From Theobroma cacao (taxonomy: Eukaryota; Streptophyta; Magnoliopsida; Malvales; Malvaceae), in assembly GCF_000208745.1 (NCBI RefSeq), contig NC_030851.1, positions 36,739,240 to 36,803,239 on the forward strand: 64,000 nt of DNA, in the 5' to 3' direction. The first letter of the stretch is position 1. Every line of letters begins with the position of its first letter. The translations under genes and the position numbers were made by a program. A model generated the notes under the pieces. The model saw only the letters and a list, made by a program, of their open reading frames with translations, was not told the origin of the DNA and searched no databases. Below, one piece after another: positions 49,301-61,300 of the stretch.

Positions 49301-50442
49301 GTGAAAGATGAAGAAAAAGAAGTCCAAACCAAAAAGAAAGTAAAAACTTAATTACTGGAAAAGGCTTAACAATAATATAGTGTTAAAATCCAAGGTCCAT
49401 CTCAACATTTTGTACAAGCCATAAGCCTATGAATCAGGTTTGAGAGTTCTTTCACTCGCATTATATGTAATATAGCAGCTCATGATGAACTAAAAGCACT
49501 CAACAATTTGTTATAGTAACCAGGAGACAACTTCAGGTATTAGAACATGAGATTTGAAATTTTTTATGCTAAATTTTTAATGTTTATAATGATTAAATAA
49601 TTATAAATATATGATTAAAAGGTTTTTAACACAATAATGCTTAATGTATTAATACTAATTAATAAGATTTACCAAAAAACACTAGAACGTCTTCTCATAT
49701 TCTTAAATAATTATATTTATATTAATATAATATTAAAAATTATTTGTAAATGTAAATCTATGTTGATCTTATTTGTAAATGTAACTATAAAATTCAAACA
49801 TAAGATAACTAATATAATGAGACAAATTTTAAAAAAATATATATTTATAATAAGACGATAATATATATCGTCTAATATTTAAGAATTAAATTATTATATA
49901 TTATAATTTTGAATAATTACGAGTAATATAAGGATATATTACAATAACAGTTTATTATATTTGCATAATTATTACTTCTATTTTGAAAATATGTACAACA
50001 TTATCCAATAATAAAAATAAAATTTAAATGAATAATTTATTTACTTATATTATAATTTTAATATTTAGGTAATAAATTTCTCTCTCTAGAAATAAAGAAG
50101 AAAATAGAAGACATGATTATATAAGCAAATAGCTCTTCAAATGTGTATGAACAAGGGATGTTTGAGAATGAACCTAAGAAAAAAAAAAGGAACTGGAAAG
50201 GTGGTTTGAAGGTATTGAAGTGGAAAACTGAGGGTTCATTTTATCCTAACAACCAAGATTAAACTGCACAGCACATTCAGCAATGTCATGCCACAGTGTT
50301 GACATAGCCTAGCCACAGTAATAGCAGGTTGCTCAAAGAGAATAAAATGTAAGAATAGAAGATTGAAATTCGAAACATCAGCAAGAACAAACATATACTT
50401 TAATAGTGCTAGTGATACCTAACAACATGCAAAGGAATGCAC

Positions 50443-50473
<31 letters not shown>

Positions 50474-51900
50474 TATACATACAAGAGTGGAGGTGAATAA
50501 AGATTGCCAGAAAGTTAAGAACTTACACTGAAACTGGAGTTGGCTGCACAGGCACTTTGTCAGGCTGCATACATAAGTGAAAGAAGAAGAGGAGAAAATT
50601 AATCTGGATTAGCATTTAAGAAGCGACCAGAAAATCCACATGCAATGACTAAAGGGGTGATAGAAAATTTTCTACAGACAAGATCTATGGAAACTGATTT
50701 TGAACTTCAAAATGGCAACCATTGGAGAGCTTGAAATATATCATATCCCCCCACAAGTACACACAAATGCAAATATGCATACACACACACATATATAGTT
50801 TTTTCCAGTATTTCTTAAGTGTCAAACCAGTTAAACAATGTGGAATCTTAGGATTAACTAACAAACCATCATATAATTTGTGTTTGATACTCCAACATTC
50901 TCTGGCTGCCTTAATATATAGGACATTTCCTAGGGCATCAATCCAAGAAAATCAGCCAATATTTGAGAAACTTGTTGAATATGTGTCACAGTCACTTTAA
51001 GTGCTTGCAATCCAAAAAAAAAAAAAAAGCAAAACAGCTTGATGCTTGGCACACCAACAAAGTAACTATTGCAAAACACATGCATATTCCCAACCACACA
51101 TACCTCCCCCTTAAATCCAGCTGGTTTTTCATAAGTCGACTCTCCTGTTAATGCATTGTAATAATAGACAATCCCCGTATCAGTCTTGTGGGCAGTCCAG
51201 ATATCGGATTGTTCATTGACAGCAGCTTCAACCCTGGTGCCAACATTCCTGTTATCTGCAGAACCCCATGTGACACGGATGAAGAAAAAATTAACTTCAT
51301 GTTAATTAATGAAGGTTAAACAGCTCTTACGTTGTTAGTTGATCAGTAATCTAGCATGGAAACCCTGAGCATACCAATTCCTTGAGGAGGGAACCCTGTC
51401 TGTATTCCTGAAGCAACCGATGACTGGTTAGCAGGAATAGCAATAGATGGTGCAAATGGACTTGTTGCCAGAGGACTAACACCAGGAGGTTGAGAATCAG
51501 ATGATGGTGCTGGATGAGGCATACCACTTGATGCTGAAGGAAAGGGTCCAGGATAAATCGTAGGATAAGGAACAAATGGAGGCCTGGGGAAGCCACCCAT
51601 TGGAGGATGTTGCATCCAAAATCCCTGAGGGGAAGAAGCCATAGAAGGTAGGGGTGTATAGGTAGGATATATTTGTTGCTGAACAGCTTGATTTGATGAA
51701 ACAGGAGCACCGGGTCTAGGGACTGCAGAAGAGGGAGAATCCACAGCTGCAGAAGCAGTAATCATCTGAACAGACGGTACTAACCCAGGGTGTCCAGCTG
51801 TCCCTGAAGTTCCAGATGATTCAGTAGACATGGGAAAAGATTGAGTGGTGGGCATCCATGAAGTTACTGGGGCAAAATTGGGAGTGGAAGATGCATTCAT
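37528..51900 (-). CDS. PRP40C: Pre-mRNA-processing protein 40C-like (WW/FF protein), 13 coding exons
   Basis: Exons (minus): 51900-51375, 51255-51104, 50564-50527, 49236-49158, 47392-46925, 46806-46723, 46150-46010, 45896-45790, 44571-44448, 44161-44018, 42658-42512, 41741-41619, 37845-37528; 2451 bp, 816 aa from the Met used here. A Pro/Ser-rich N-terminus precedes WW1 (residues 195-220, second Trp replaced by Tyr) and WW2 (247-272, both Trp present). An acidic Ser/Asp linker follows, then about five FF domains (roughly 413-480, 481-545, 548-615, 650-712, 713-780) and a basic tail ([10 protein letters not shown]). Such proteins bind the RNA polymerase II tail and splicing factors through WW and FF domains and couple transcription with splicing in the nucleus. 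The frame is also open from an acceptor at 51997, so the true N-terminus lies upstream. Most introns are canonical; the donor after 46010 (GTTTCA) is weak. Confidence 0.88.
37846..41618 (-). other. Last intron of the PRP40C-like gene, 3.8 kb
   Basis: Long non-coding intron between FF-encoding exons. It contains a (GT)n microsatellite at 39273-39305. Small ORFs at 38371-40866 have no family features. GGTTCAAATCC at 39882-39892 resembles a tRNA or SINE B box, but no A box or cloverleaf accompanies it. Confidence 0.5.
43339..43370. repeat. (GA)n microsatellite
   Basis: About 15 GA/AG dinucleotides in an intron of the PRP40C-like gene. The short ORF spanning it is an artefact of the repeat. Confidence 0.85.
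49560..50080. other. Very AT-rich block in a PRP40C intron
   Basis: About 500 bp of extreme A/T content inside the intron between the PDKVPVQ exon and the WW2 exon. It contains a small inverted repeat AGACGAT-N7-ATCGTCT near 49853-49873. The 74-codon ORF inside is low-complexity. It may be a decayed AT-rich transposon; no terminal repeats were identified. Confidence 0.35.
50440..50482. repeat. (TA)n(CA)n compound microsatellite
   Basis: Ten TA units run directly into seven CA units and an imperfect TA/CA tail, inside an intron of the PRP40C-like gene. Confidence 0.85.
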
Positions 51901-52651
51901 TGTAAAATTTGAAAAGCTATGGACAGGCGATGGGCCAGTGTGAAATATAGTTAATGTAGATGATGCAGTGATAGCTTGTAACAGTAGGTAGTGTACCCTG
52001 CAATCAGCGAAAACGTTCAAATCATAAGTCACTGGCATACAAAAAAACTCCATATCAAATTCATTCTGCAGGTTCATAAGCAATTGATAGACATCATCTT
52101 GCAAACGGTAGAGTACTGAATTGAGATCTAGATTAGATAGATCTAAAAGGTGAACATTGAACAGAACTCCAAAGGCTGGACAGGAGCCATGATAGTGAGT
52201 TCTGACTTAATGTCAATTAATGTCAACTACTGCACCAGGAACCCACTCATTGAATATAGATTTGATCACTATAAATAGAGGCTGAAATTGAGGCACTCGG
52301 TAGCAATTAATTTGGGGCACCTACAAAGATGATTTTGTAAATGAATCCAGGATAGTCTGTTGGGCTGTAATATGGTCCAAGAATTCAAGTTTAAGGATGA
52401 TATCATTGCACTGTAAACAGCAGCCCACGAACAGTTGTAAAAACAAAAACTTGAAATAAATACAGTAATTTCAAGCTTCGTGAAAAATTTATGCAAAACG
52501 ATATGCGTTTACTGAAATCCTGCTAGCAGTCAACATTTTAAAGGTTGACCTAATCATGAGCCAAAAATTAACAATTAGTACAAGTTTTTGAGCACTCAGG
52601 CAGAGTATGATGGGACGAAATTGGAACTCAGTAGTTTTATCATTGTCTCAC

Positions 52652-52790
52652 AGATTTAGAGGGCTGAATTTGATCATTCTTAATCAACTGAGGATTTGGA
52701 GTAAAAGAAAAACTTGCAGAACTCAACAAGGCTCCTTGCGAAGTAAAGGAGGCTGCATTATTGGTGCAAGCGCTCCAGATATAATTTGAA
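52652..52790 (-). other. Candidate upstream coding exon of the PRP40C-like gene
   Basis: Open on the minus strand between TTCCTAG and TCT|GTGAG. It encodes SNYIWSACTNNAASFTSQGA, then a Ser/Phe/Pro-rich stretch ending IQPSKS, similar in composition to N-termini of PRP40C proteins. Its end phase does not join the 51997 acceptor directly. A second small exon around 52320-52370 (between TTACAG and GTAGGTG) could bridge them, but the choice of frame is not settled. Confidence 0.3.
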
Positions 52791-53055
52791 CTAGGAAGTT
52801 AAAAAGGAAGGTTATTTGCTCCTAGCAAAGGGACCTGGAGGAACAGGCAAGAACATGATAAAATTGCATCACGCAAAGCAAAAATGATGGAAAAACCCAA
52901 AATATTCAAACTCTATCGACAGCCAATCAAGAAATCAGAATCATTAGATTGCGTGCGGCTCTGATAAGTCTACAGAATCTTCTCTTTTGGAAAATAAATT
53001 TGAACATTGAATGAAACCTAAAAGGATGTTTGAATGTTTTAGGTAAAGTTCTTAC

Positions 53056-53163
53056 CAGACACGAATGCTTCGGCAGCTACCGAGAAACCTCCATAGAAAG
53101 TGGTTTTCGCGAAGGTAGAAGGAAATTAGACAGAGAGAGAGACACCGGTTATGGTTAGGGTTA
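53056..53163 (-). promoter_or_regulatory. Likely 5' UTR exon and telo-box region of the PRP40C-like gene
   Basis: A donor CTG|GTAAGAAC at 53055 follows a leader whose only ATG gives MEVSR*, so this exon is probably untranslated. Upstream on the minus strand is a CT-rich initiator-like stretch and TAACCCTAA (53155-53163), a telo-box motif common in promoters of plant housekeeping and translation-related genes. Confidence 0.45.
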
Positions 53164-53170
53164 AGGGGTT

Positions 53171-55330
53171 TGGACTTCAAAACTAAACAAGGGGAGAAGG
53201 AATTAAATTACCACAGCAGTATTTCAAGTTTCAGGACTTCAACTTTTCATTTGTTACAGTTGAGTCCCTAAAATTGTAAAACTTTCGGACGAGTTGTTTA
53301 CTTTTTATAAAGTAATTTGTTAAAAAATATATTTTAGTGTCTTACTTTTTTTAATTTAAAAACTATTATAAACTTCTTATGAAAAATAATAACTATTAAA
53401 ATTAAGTTAAAATTATTAGATAATTTTTTTTTTATAAATTTTTTTTAAATTATAATTTTTATTAAAATTATTATAGAATGTATTTTTTTTTAGAAGGTAA
53501 TATTGTAATTATTTTTAATAAATAAAGATATTTTTAGAAAAAAATAAAAATTTTCTTATATTTTTAAGCTCTTTTTTTAAAAATTTTGTTTTAAAAAAAA
53601 GTTACCTTTTTTTTAAGAATTTCTCAAAAAATCATGTTTGACCTGAATTTTGTTTTTAAGAGGTAGATAAGCTGAAAAAAAATTAGACTTTAGTTTATTT
53701 TATTTTATTAAAAGAGTCTCATGTAAATTCTTTTATTGATAAGTGACCAGTAATTTATTTATTTAAGTCTCTTAATTACTCTCTTAAAGATTCTTTTGTT
53801 AACTTATGTAAACTTATTTACTTGTTATACATTAAAAATATTAATTTCAGCATTTTATTAAAAATGTAAAAAATAGCAAGAAAAGAGGGGCTAGAGAGAA
53901 AAATACTGTGAAAGAGTGAGCAAAAAAACAATATTTTTATTTAGTCAAATTATGTAATTAGTTCTTATACTCTGTCAAAATGATAGATTTAGTCTTTATA
54001 CAACAATATGTGAAAATGAAATTCATGTATTTTTTAAAACTAATAATGTCACTTCAATCATTATCGATATGTGGTATTTTCTTATTGATATGATATTGAA
54101 TCTGATGATATGATCCAATGTGATTGTCTCATCAAATTTATTACTATCAAATGAAGAAAAAGTCTAAATTACCAAACACAGCTTAAATATAAAATTTATT
54201 TGAATTTTTTATTCATCTCGATGCATTAGTATTTAGAGTTTTTTCTTTTTTTTGTTGTTAATGAAAAGCTATTGATTTTAGACAAGATTGGAAGAGAAAT
54301 AGATAAAAATATGAATAACTTAATAAGATTTAGAAAAGTATCGTAAGAATATAATAATTGAATTATATGCTCTATAATTTAAAACAATGAAAAAAATATT
54401 ATAAACTAGATAGAAATGCTACCATCATCATTAACAATCATTATATTCAATACCGCATCAATATAAAATGATAGAAAATTTTAACACCGTTAAAAATTGG
54501 ATTGAAATTGTCAATTTTGGAAAATATAAAGACTCAATTTTACAAATTATTATATCATAGAGCCTGTTTGGCCTAATTTTTTTGTAACTTAAAACCTATT
54601 ATGAAGTTTTTATGAAAAATAATTTTTAAAATTAAGTTGAAGCTATTTGATGAGTTATTTGTAAAATAAACTATAGAATATCTAATTTTGGTTAAACTTA
54701 TCATAAAGGGTATTTATGTCATTTTTAATCACCTAATAAATCAAAGCGAAATAAATCTGCTTCGAGTTTATATATGATTTCAGATATTAAAATCAAATAA
54801 ATCCATAAAACAACGAAACAACTCTCAAATTTATATAATAGTCATAATATTATATTTTTTTGTAAAGAAGAGAGAAAATATTTAAATAATACCTGAATGC
54901 AGTTTTGAATTTTAAATATTCTTTTCTCTTAATCTTTGTAAGAACAAAAGAATCTTAAATTTTGCTATTCTATTGCTAAGTTGTTTAGGTCTTTATAAGG
55001 AAAGGTAGAGGAGATGGAGATCGCGTTTTATGTTGGACAAAGGTGATTTATAAAGGGAGGGAGAGGAAATTTTTTTTGAAAAATTGGTGGGTTTTTAAAA
55101 GAAAAGAAGAGAAAGTTTTCCCTTAGGTTATTAAAATCAATTACTAAATTTATATATACAATTATTTAAATCAATTACTTTTATCTTTTTAATAATTTTA
55201 AATGTTAAGTAAAATATACAAATTATATGTTCTTTTTTCTGTTATAGATTTATACAATATGAATTATATGTTTTTTTACATAAAATATTTGTTTTAACAT
55301 TAAAAGAATTTATGAATCTAAATTTGAAAG
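53171..55330. other. AT-rich intergenic sequence
   Basis: No supported gene. Runs of A/T and dispersed-repeat-like segments, for example around 53935-54130. No ends or coding domains could be defined. Confidence 0.4.
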
Positions 55331-56245
55331 AATTTAATAATAAATCCATCAATAACCTTATAGTGATTTTGTAATAATCATGTTACTAAAACTTTAGATA
55401 CTTGTTTAACATTTTTTAATACTTTTTCAATAACTTTATATGAGATTTTGTAACATAAAATTATTGAAATATATATACAAGTTATTGAAATTTTGGATAC
55501 ATTTTAAGTACCAATTTAATAATCTAAATCATTGAAATATTACATGTTACTAAAATTTTATATACCATTAAATAATTTTCAATAAACTTTTTTTTTTATT
55601 TTAGTAACCTACATTATTGAAATATTATTCTGATTTTAGGAACCTAAGTTACTGAAGTTTTAGACATTTCTTTAATATTTTAAATATATTTTTTAATAAT
55701 TTAAGGTGATTTTAGTAATTTAAAGTAATAATTTATACATACATGTTACTACAATTTATAAACCTTTCAAATACTTCTTTTTTTTTCAAAAACCTTTTAG
55801 ATGATTTTAGTAACCTAAGTTATTAAAATAATATACATATTATTGAAATTTTAGACACTTCTTTAGTCCTTTAAATAATTTTTTCAATAACCTTTTATTT
55901 TTTTTTAGTAACATAAAGTTCTTGAAATATGCATACAAGTTACTTAAATTTTAAATACATTTTAATATTTTTTCAGTAATGTTATACGTGATTTTAATAA
56001 CTTAAATTATTGAAACATTACCTGCATGTTATTGAAATTTTAAACATTTTGCAACCTTTTAAATAAATTTTAGTATTATTGTGTGTGATATTTGTATTCT
56101 CAATTAATCAAAATATACATATAAATACTTTTTCAATAACTTTATATATAATTTTATTAACTTAAATTTTTGAGACATTATATAAATATTATTGAAAGTT
56201 TATATACTTTTGTAGCCTTTTAAATATTTTTTCAGTGAATGCTTC
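55330..56245. repeat. Degenerate tandem array, about 100-bp period
   Basis: Eight to nine diverged units share the order TTTTTCAATAACCTTTTA, GATTTTAGTAACCTAAGTTA, TTGAAATATTATACATGTTA, TTGAAATTTTAGACA and a CTTTTAAATA spacer. Unit starts fall near 55433, 55581, 55695, 55787, 55895, 55976, 56074, 56136 and 56233, so the spacing varies (about 60-150 bp). It is non-coding and about 80% or more A/T. Confidence 0.6.
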
Positions 56246-58676
56246 GTTTTAAAATACCAGAAGAGTATCCACTTTAGGTAGCAGGTTGTAAAATTTTATA
56301 AATAATTGATTTTAAAAATTTTATATATAAGCTTAAAATCATAGAAGATAAAATTAATTATAAATTAAACTTAAGCTGTTTCTATTACTTTAAGTTATCT
56401 CAGTGTTTATATGTAGTTTACAATGTTTGTTTATAATAAATTGAGAAGTTAATTAACAAAGATAATCAGTTTCCCAAACTAGCAATTCAACTCTGTTAAC
56501 TTAATTTGCATGAGTTTCATGGCATTGAAGATAAAAAAAAGAAGAAATTTTTTTAAAGCTTGTTTAGTTGTTTTCACTTTTTTTTTATTATTTGTTTTGT
56601 GGTTTCAAAGTAAGAGAAAGAATCAATCAAAACAAAAAAAAAAAAAAACTCTAAAAAGAGAAGAAGCATAAAAAAAAAACTCTAAAAAGGAAGTAAAATA
56701 AGTGAAATAATGAAGGGAAGGCCATAAAAACATGAGATTTTAATTAGAGGAAGTGATGGTTGTTTTTATAGGGAAATCTTGAGAATCTAATGAGAAGAAA
56801 AATGAAAATTAAAATTCCATTTCATTAAAATTGAAAAGATATTCCAATCATGTGTGAGGAGTGATTGTGAGACACAGATAACAATGATATGTTGCTAAAA
56901 AGTATAATAAAAAAAAAAATAGTCAACAAAAAAAAAGGAAAAAAAGTATAACAAAAAAAATGAAATAAGTCTAGCCAGCAAAAAAAAAGGGGAAAATTAT
57001 AGAATTAGAGTTCAAGAGAAATCAAACCTAAACTAATTAATGGTTTTACAAAGAAGTTGATTACTATTCCAAAAAAAGTTTGTTAATTTAATTAAGGATG
57101 ACAAAAATATATATCTTAAATTTTATATATATGATTTTTAAAAAAAATTAAAAAATGAGGGGTGGCAACCATCACACTTGCCCTATTTTTTTCCTCATTT
57201 CCTAAGTTTAGTTATTAGTATTATTATTTATCTCGGATCTTTTATGTATAAATCGTGTTTCTCAACCTTATTTGTTTTGTGTTTCAACCAAATTTGTTCA
57301 ACTCTAGTCATTTATCTTATAAGTCCAATGACATTTAAGAGAAACATTATGAAAGGTAGTTGTCAATATAAAAGCAATAAAGTATAAATATATTTTGAAA
57401 CATAAAGCCATTGAAGTAAAACAATCTATCCAATTAGGGTTTAAGGAAAATGAATTACAAATATATTGGAGAAATTCTGGTATTTAATAGGCATGAAAGT
57501 TTTCTTAACTAAACTTACTTGTGAATATAATGACATTAAAACATATGCAAAAACATAAAACTATTGAAATAAGTCAATTTATCAAAGTAGAAATACTTAA
57601 AATAAATCAAGAATTCAGTGAAAATTAAACCTCATATCCTCAGCAAAAGGAAGAGAGTTCATGTGAAGAGACCATAATACCCCTATCATATTGCAAAATG
57701 TTGAGAAACCCATCAAAATCATTGCCTCCTTAAAAGACAAAATAACTACATTTGGGTTATTATTGTCAGACTTTGTTGTATTTTTTGTTGTTTTTCTCTC
57801 AGATTCTTTGCATCAATTTATATTCTATGTTTCTATTGATTCTTTTGCAATGCTTTCTGTATTTTCTTCTTTGAACAATTGTTACTCATGTTGAGGGTAT
57901 TTTTAGGCCTATGAATCTCAATAGTCATGTAGATCAGAAAAATAGATTATTCACATTAAAATATTTAATCATCATTGCATCTTAATTTGTCATTTTCCTG
58001 TTAAAATATATATTTACTACATATATTTTTTTATTATTTAAGAGTACCATTAATAATTTGATCAACCTTACACAGCCAAATGTTGCCTTCAAAGATAATG
58101 AAAATTTCAATTAAGAGTTCATTTTATTCTCATTTTGTAAATTTTATATCATTCAAATCTTATGTTTAAATTGTCCTCATGTGCTTCTTCTTTACAAGTA
58201 TTAAATACTAAGTAATGTTTTTACTCAACTTCTTTTAATGCTAATGAAAGCTATACCAAATCCTATATCTGATTAACCACAATGGGAGATCATCGTTGAC
58301 CCTAGTTAAAGCAGGAAGCTTTTATTGCTTTTGATAAACTTGGATTATTGCCAAGTTTTCTCTTCCCCATAGGAAATCATCCAAAATTTTTTTTTCTATT
58401 TTCATTGAATTTGAATTTATTTTCTTTGCCTTTGAAACTATTTTTCTCTTTTCCTATTGTCTAAAACTACTTACTTTACCAATATATATATAATGATTAC
58501 AACATTATTTATTACTTTGCACTATTAATTTTGTACACAAGATTTGTTGACTCTATATACTTTCTATGATAACAAAACATTTCTCATTTATTAATGTCTA
58601 ATCTTATTATCTAACTATGCAGGATTTAATTTAACACCCCTAACAAAATTGTTAATTAAAGGCAAGTCAATGAGGT
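56246..58676. other. AT-rich intergenic sequence
   Basis: Poly-A/T runs and low-complexity stretches. Small ORFs at 57178-57387 and 57691-57894 have no recognisable features. No gene is supported. Confidence 0.4.
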
Positions 58677-59970
58677 TGTTAAATTTAATGATAAGTTAAT
58701 TAGTTAAGAGGGAAAGAGCAAGCAATGAACAAAAGCAGAACCTTAATAACTGATTATCAAGGGACTTTAATAACTGATTATCAAAGGACCTTAATAACTG
58801 ATTATCAAGGGACCTTAATCAATTAAGGTATGGCTAAGTGATAAGTTGAAGCAAAACAAAAATATGCTAAGCGTTTAAGAGGTTTGGTTAATCGGTTGAG
58901 CACAAGGTCCTAGTATCTTCAAGCGTCAAAAACAAGTTTGAAAATATAGTTGATCGTTGAATTGAGCCAAAATGGAGAAGTTTAAAATTCGAAGATCTTC
59001 TAGTCGATTAAAGCTGATTTTAATCGGTGATGATTCAAGGAAGTAAAGCTTCAATCAGTTAAGGAAAGAACAAACCAATTAGAGAAAGACTACTATGTAG
59101 AGAAGTGAAAACAGAAAGTTTGTTATCGATTAGAGCCTACCATAACAAGTTAGAGGAAGTCTGTTGAAAAAGAGAAGTCTAAAGGCAAAGAACTCTTAAT
59201 CGATTAGAGCCTCTTATAATCTATTAGAATAGAGAACACAACAGCAAGACAATGTAAGATAGAAAAGCTGTAATCGGTTAAAACTACCTATAACCAATTA
59301 GCCGAAATCTGTTTGCCTTTTTGAATTTAAACACTAAAGGACAAAATAACAGCTAGAAGTGTATCAGAGTTGTTTCTAACGACTAAAAACTATTTTTACT
59401 AGAAAAATCTGACTCTCTAAGTATAAAAGGAAGCCGAACAGTCAAAAAAAGTAGATTTGAAGAGAGAATAGCTATTTTGAGAAAAAAAGCAAAATATCCT
59501 TCACCAAAAACACTTGTTCTTCATTCTAAATCTAGAAAAAGTGTTTGAACTTGATTATGATCTGTCAAGACTTGTAAAGGTACTTAATTGTACTTTTTTT
59601 TCTTCTCTTTCTTGTGAAATTAGAATGTGAGAAGCACTTTAAAGATTGTTGAAAAGCATTAAAGTTTAGGTTAGAAGCTCACATTGTAAAAGTTTCGTGG
59701 AAGTTGTTAATTCCACTAGTATAGTGAAGTTGGGTTGAAAATCTTTGATTGGGAGATCAAGGTAGTGGATGTAGGCTCAGGAGACCAAACCGCTATAAAC
59801 ACTCTTACATTGTCCACTTCTCTTTACCCTTCTTTACTTGGTGTCTTGTAATTCTAACAAATTTTAGTCCTTCTCTTCATCTAGTTGATTAAGAGCTTTA
59901 TAAGCTCTAAAGGGCTGAACAAAATTTTTAGCAGTATTCACCCTCCTCTAGCATTCTAAGGAGACCAACA
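58677..59970 (+). mobile_element. Probable solo copia-type LTR
   Basis: Starts near TGTTAAATTTAATG and ends GAGACCAACA. Close to the end is ATTCACCCTCCTCTAGCATT, which matches the conserved R/U5 text of many plant Ty1/copia LTRs, and a TATA box (TATAAAAGG) at 59420-59428 fits an LTR promoter. Several AATCGATTA/AATCGGTTA-type motifs lie between. No primer-binding site or coding region follows, so it is probably a solo LTR. Flanking target duplication was not confirmed and the left end is uncertain. Confidence 0.5.
58743..58814 (+). repeat. 24-bp tandem repeat, three copies
   Basis: TTAATAACTGATTATCAAGG plus GAC(T/C) is repeated three times at exactly 24-bp spacing (58743, 58767, 58791), with one internal substitution in the second copy. 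It sits in the 5' part of the copia-like LTR. Confidence 0.9.
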
Positions 59971-61146
59971 GGAATCTTTGTTGAAGATATCAACTTATTG
60001 CTGACAATTCACCTTTTATTATATACTATGTAACATCTTTTTTCTCATAATGTTGTCTATAAGCATAGTAAAAATCTCTTTTAGTTTCTTTGTTTTGTCA
60101 AAGCATGACACTTTTTAATCATATAACTTTAAAAAGACTATCATAACATTCATTTTTGATTTTCTTATGTATAACTCAGTCAATATCATTCCACAACCTT
60201 GTACGTTATTAATTGTTTTTCTTTTTCTTTATCAGTTACTATTTCAATTGTTTGCCCTTATAAACAATTTTTCTATATCTTTTCATCATATTTGTATATC
60301 TGTTGAGAAAATTTAATATAAATCCCTCATATAAAAATATCATTTTTTCTAATAAATTTATTTCACCAATAATTTAAAAATTTTACAAACTTGCTGCGTA
60401 GCAAGGATTACTTTCTAGTGTAATAAAATTTCAATGATTATTATATCCAACTACACCTCAACTTCAAAATACTAAAACTCTTCACAAAAGTCAAAACCAT
60501 CCAAATAATATCGGTTAGAAATCTAATCACCTAGTGCATTACCGCATTACCACATGGATTTAAACAAAATTTCTTCGTATTATTGATAAGTATAAAAATT
60601 AAAATTTATTTCATAAAAAGCAGAGATAATAAAAAATAAAGATAAATTAAAAATATTATGATTTATAATAATATACATTTGAGAATATATTATTAGATTT
60701 TTACTTAACTGGTGAAAATTATATTTGAAAAATTAGTGTAGACACTAATTTTTAATTATGAATAAATAATATTTTTATGAATGATTTTTCCCTAATTTTA
60801 CATTTATCTTTACTTTAATCTATTTTATTTTATTATTTTATCTTATTTTCTCAATCAAATCTAATTAAAATCCAGTAGAACTTATGAAGTCCAAACTTTG
60901 TTTGGGCCATTACTAAAAAGGGAATGGGATTTAATGGACAGGCCCCATGTTTGGGCTCTTTGATGCAAATAGGTCTAGACAGTTAATGCTAAGGTAAAAT
61001 GGATCAAACAAAATGAATATTAACAAATCAAAATTAGAAATGAACTAAAATGAAGAACATTCTGGAAGCAAAAAGAAATAACAAAAAATGTAAAAAGAAA
61101 CAGCTCAATAGGGTGTGTTTACACCCTTCCAAGGGCGACCTTACCA

Positions 61147-61249
61147 TGCCAGACACGAATTTTTCGCGTTTGGCAATGGCCTCACGATGCTGGGAGGCCA
61201 CAGGTGGCTGCATCCTCAGCATCAAAAAGTAGCTATAAAGCTACTTTTT
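61147..61249. repeat. Three consecutive hairpins
   Basis: Hairpin 1 pairs TGCCAGACACGAA (61147-61159) with TTCGCGTTTGGCA (61163-61175), 11 of 13 bases plus a wobble. Hairpin 2 pairs GATGCTGGGAGG (61186-61197) with CCTCAGCATC (61214-61223) around a nested GCCAC-AG-GTGGC. Hairpin 3 is a perfect 11-bp stem, AAAAAGTAGCT (61224-61234) and AGCTACTTTTT (61239-61249), with a 4-base loop and a T run. The block is unusually GC-rich for its surroundings. Confidence 0.75.
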
Positions 61250-61300
61250 TCCCAAATCAAAAGGGAGGCAGATCTGAATGAAAAACCCTAAGAAAATCCC

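Noticed and set aside
49637..49861. 74-codon Ile/Leu/Lys-rich ORF, organelle-like in composition
   Set aside because: Extreme A/T content alone explains it; no mitochondrial or plastid gene was recognised.
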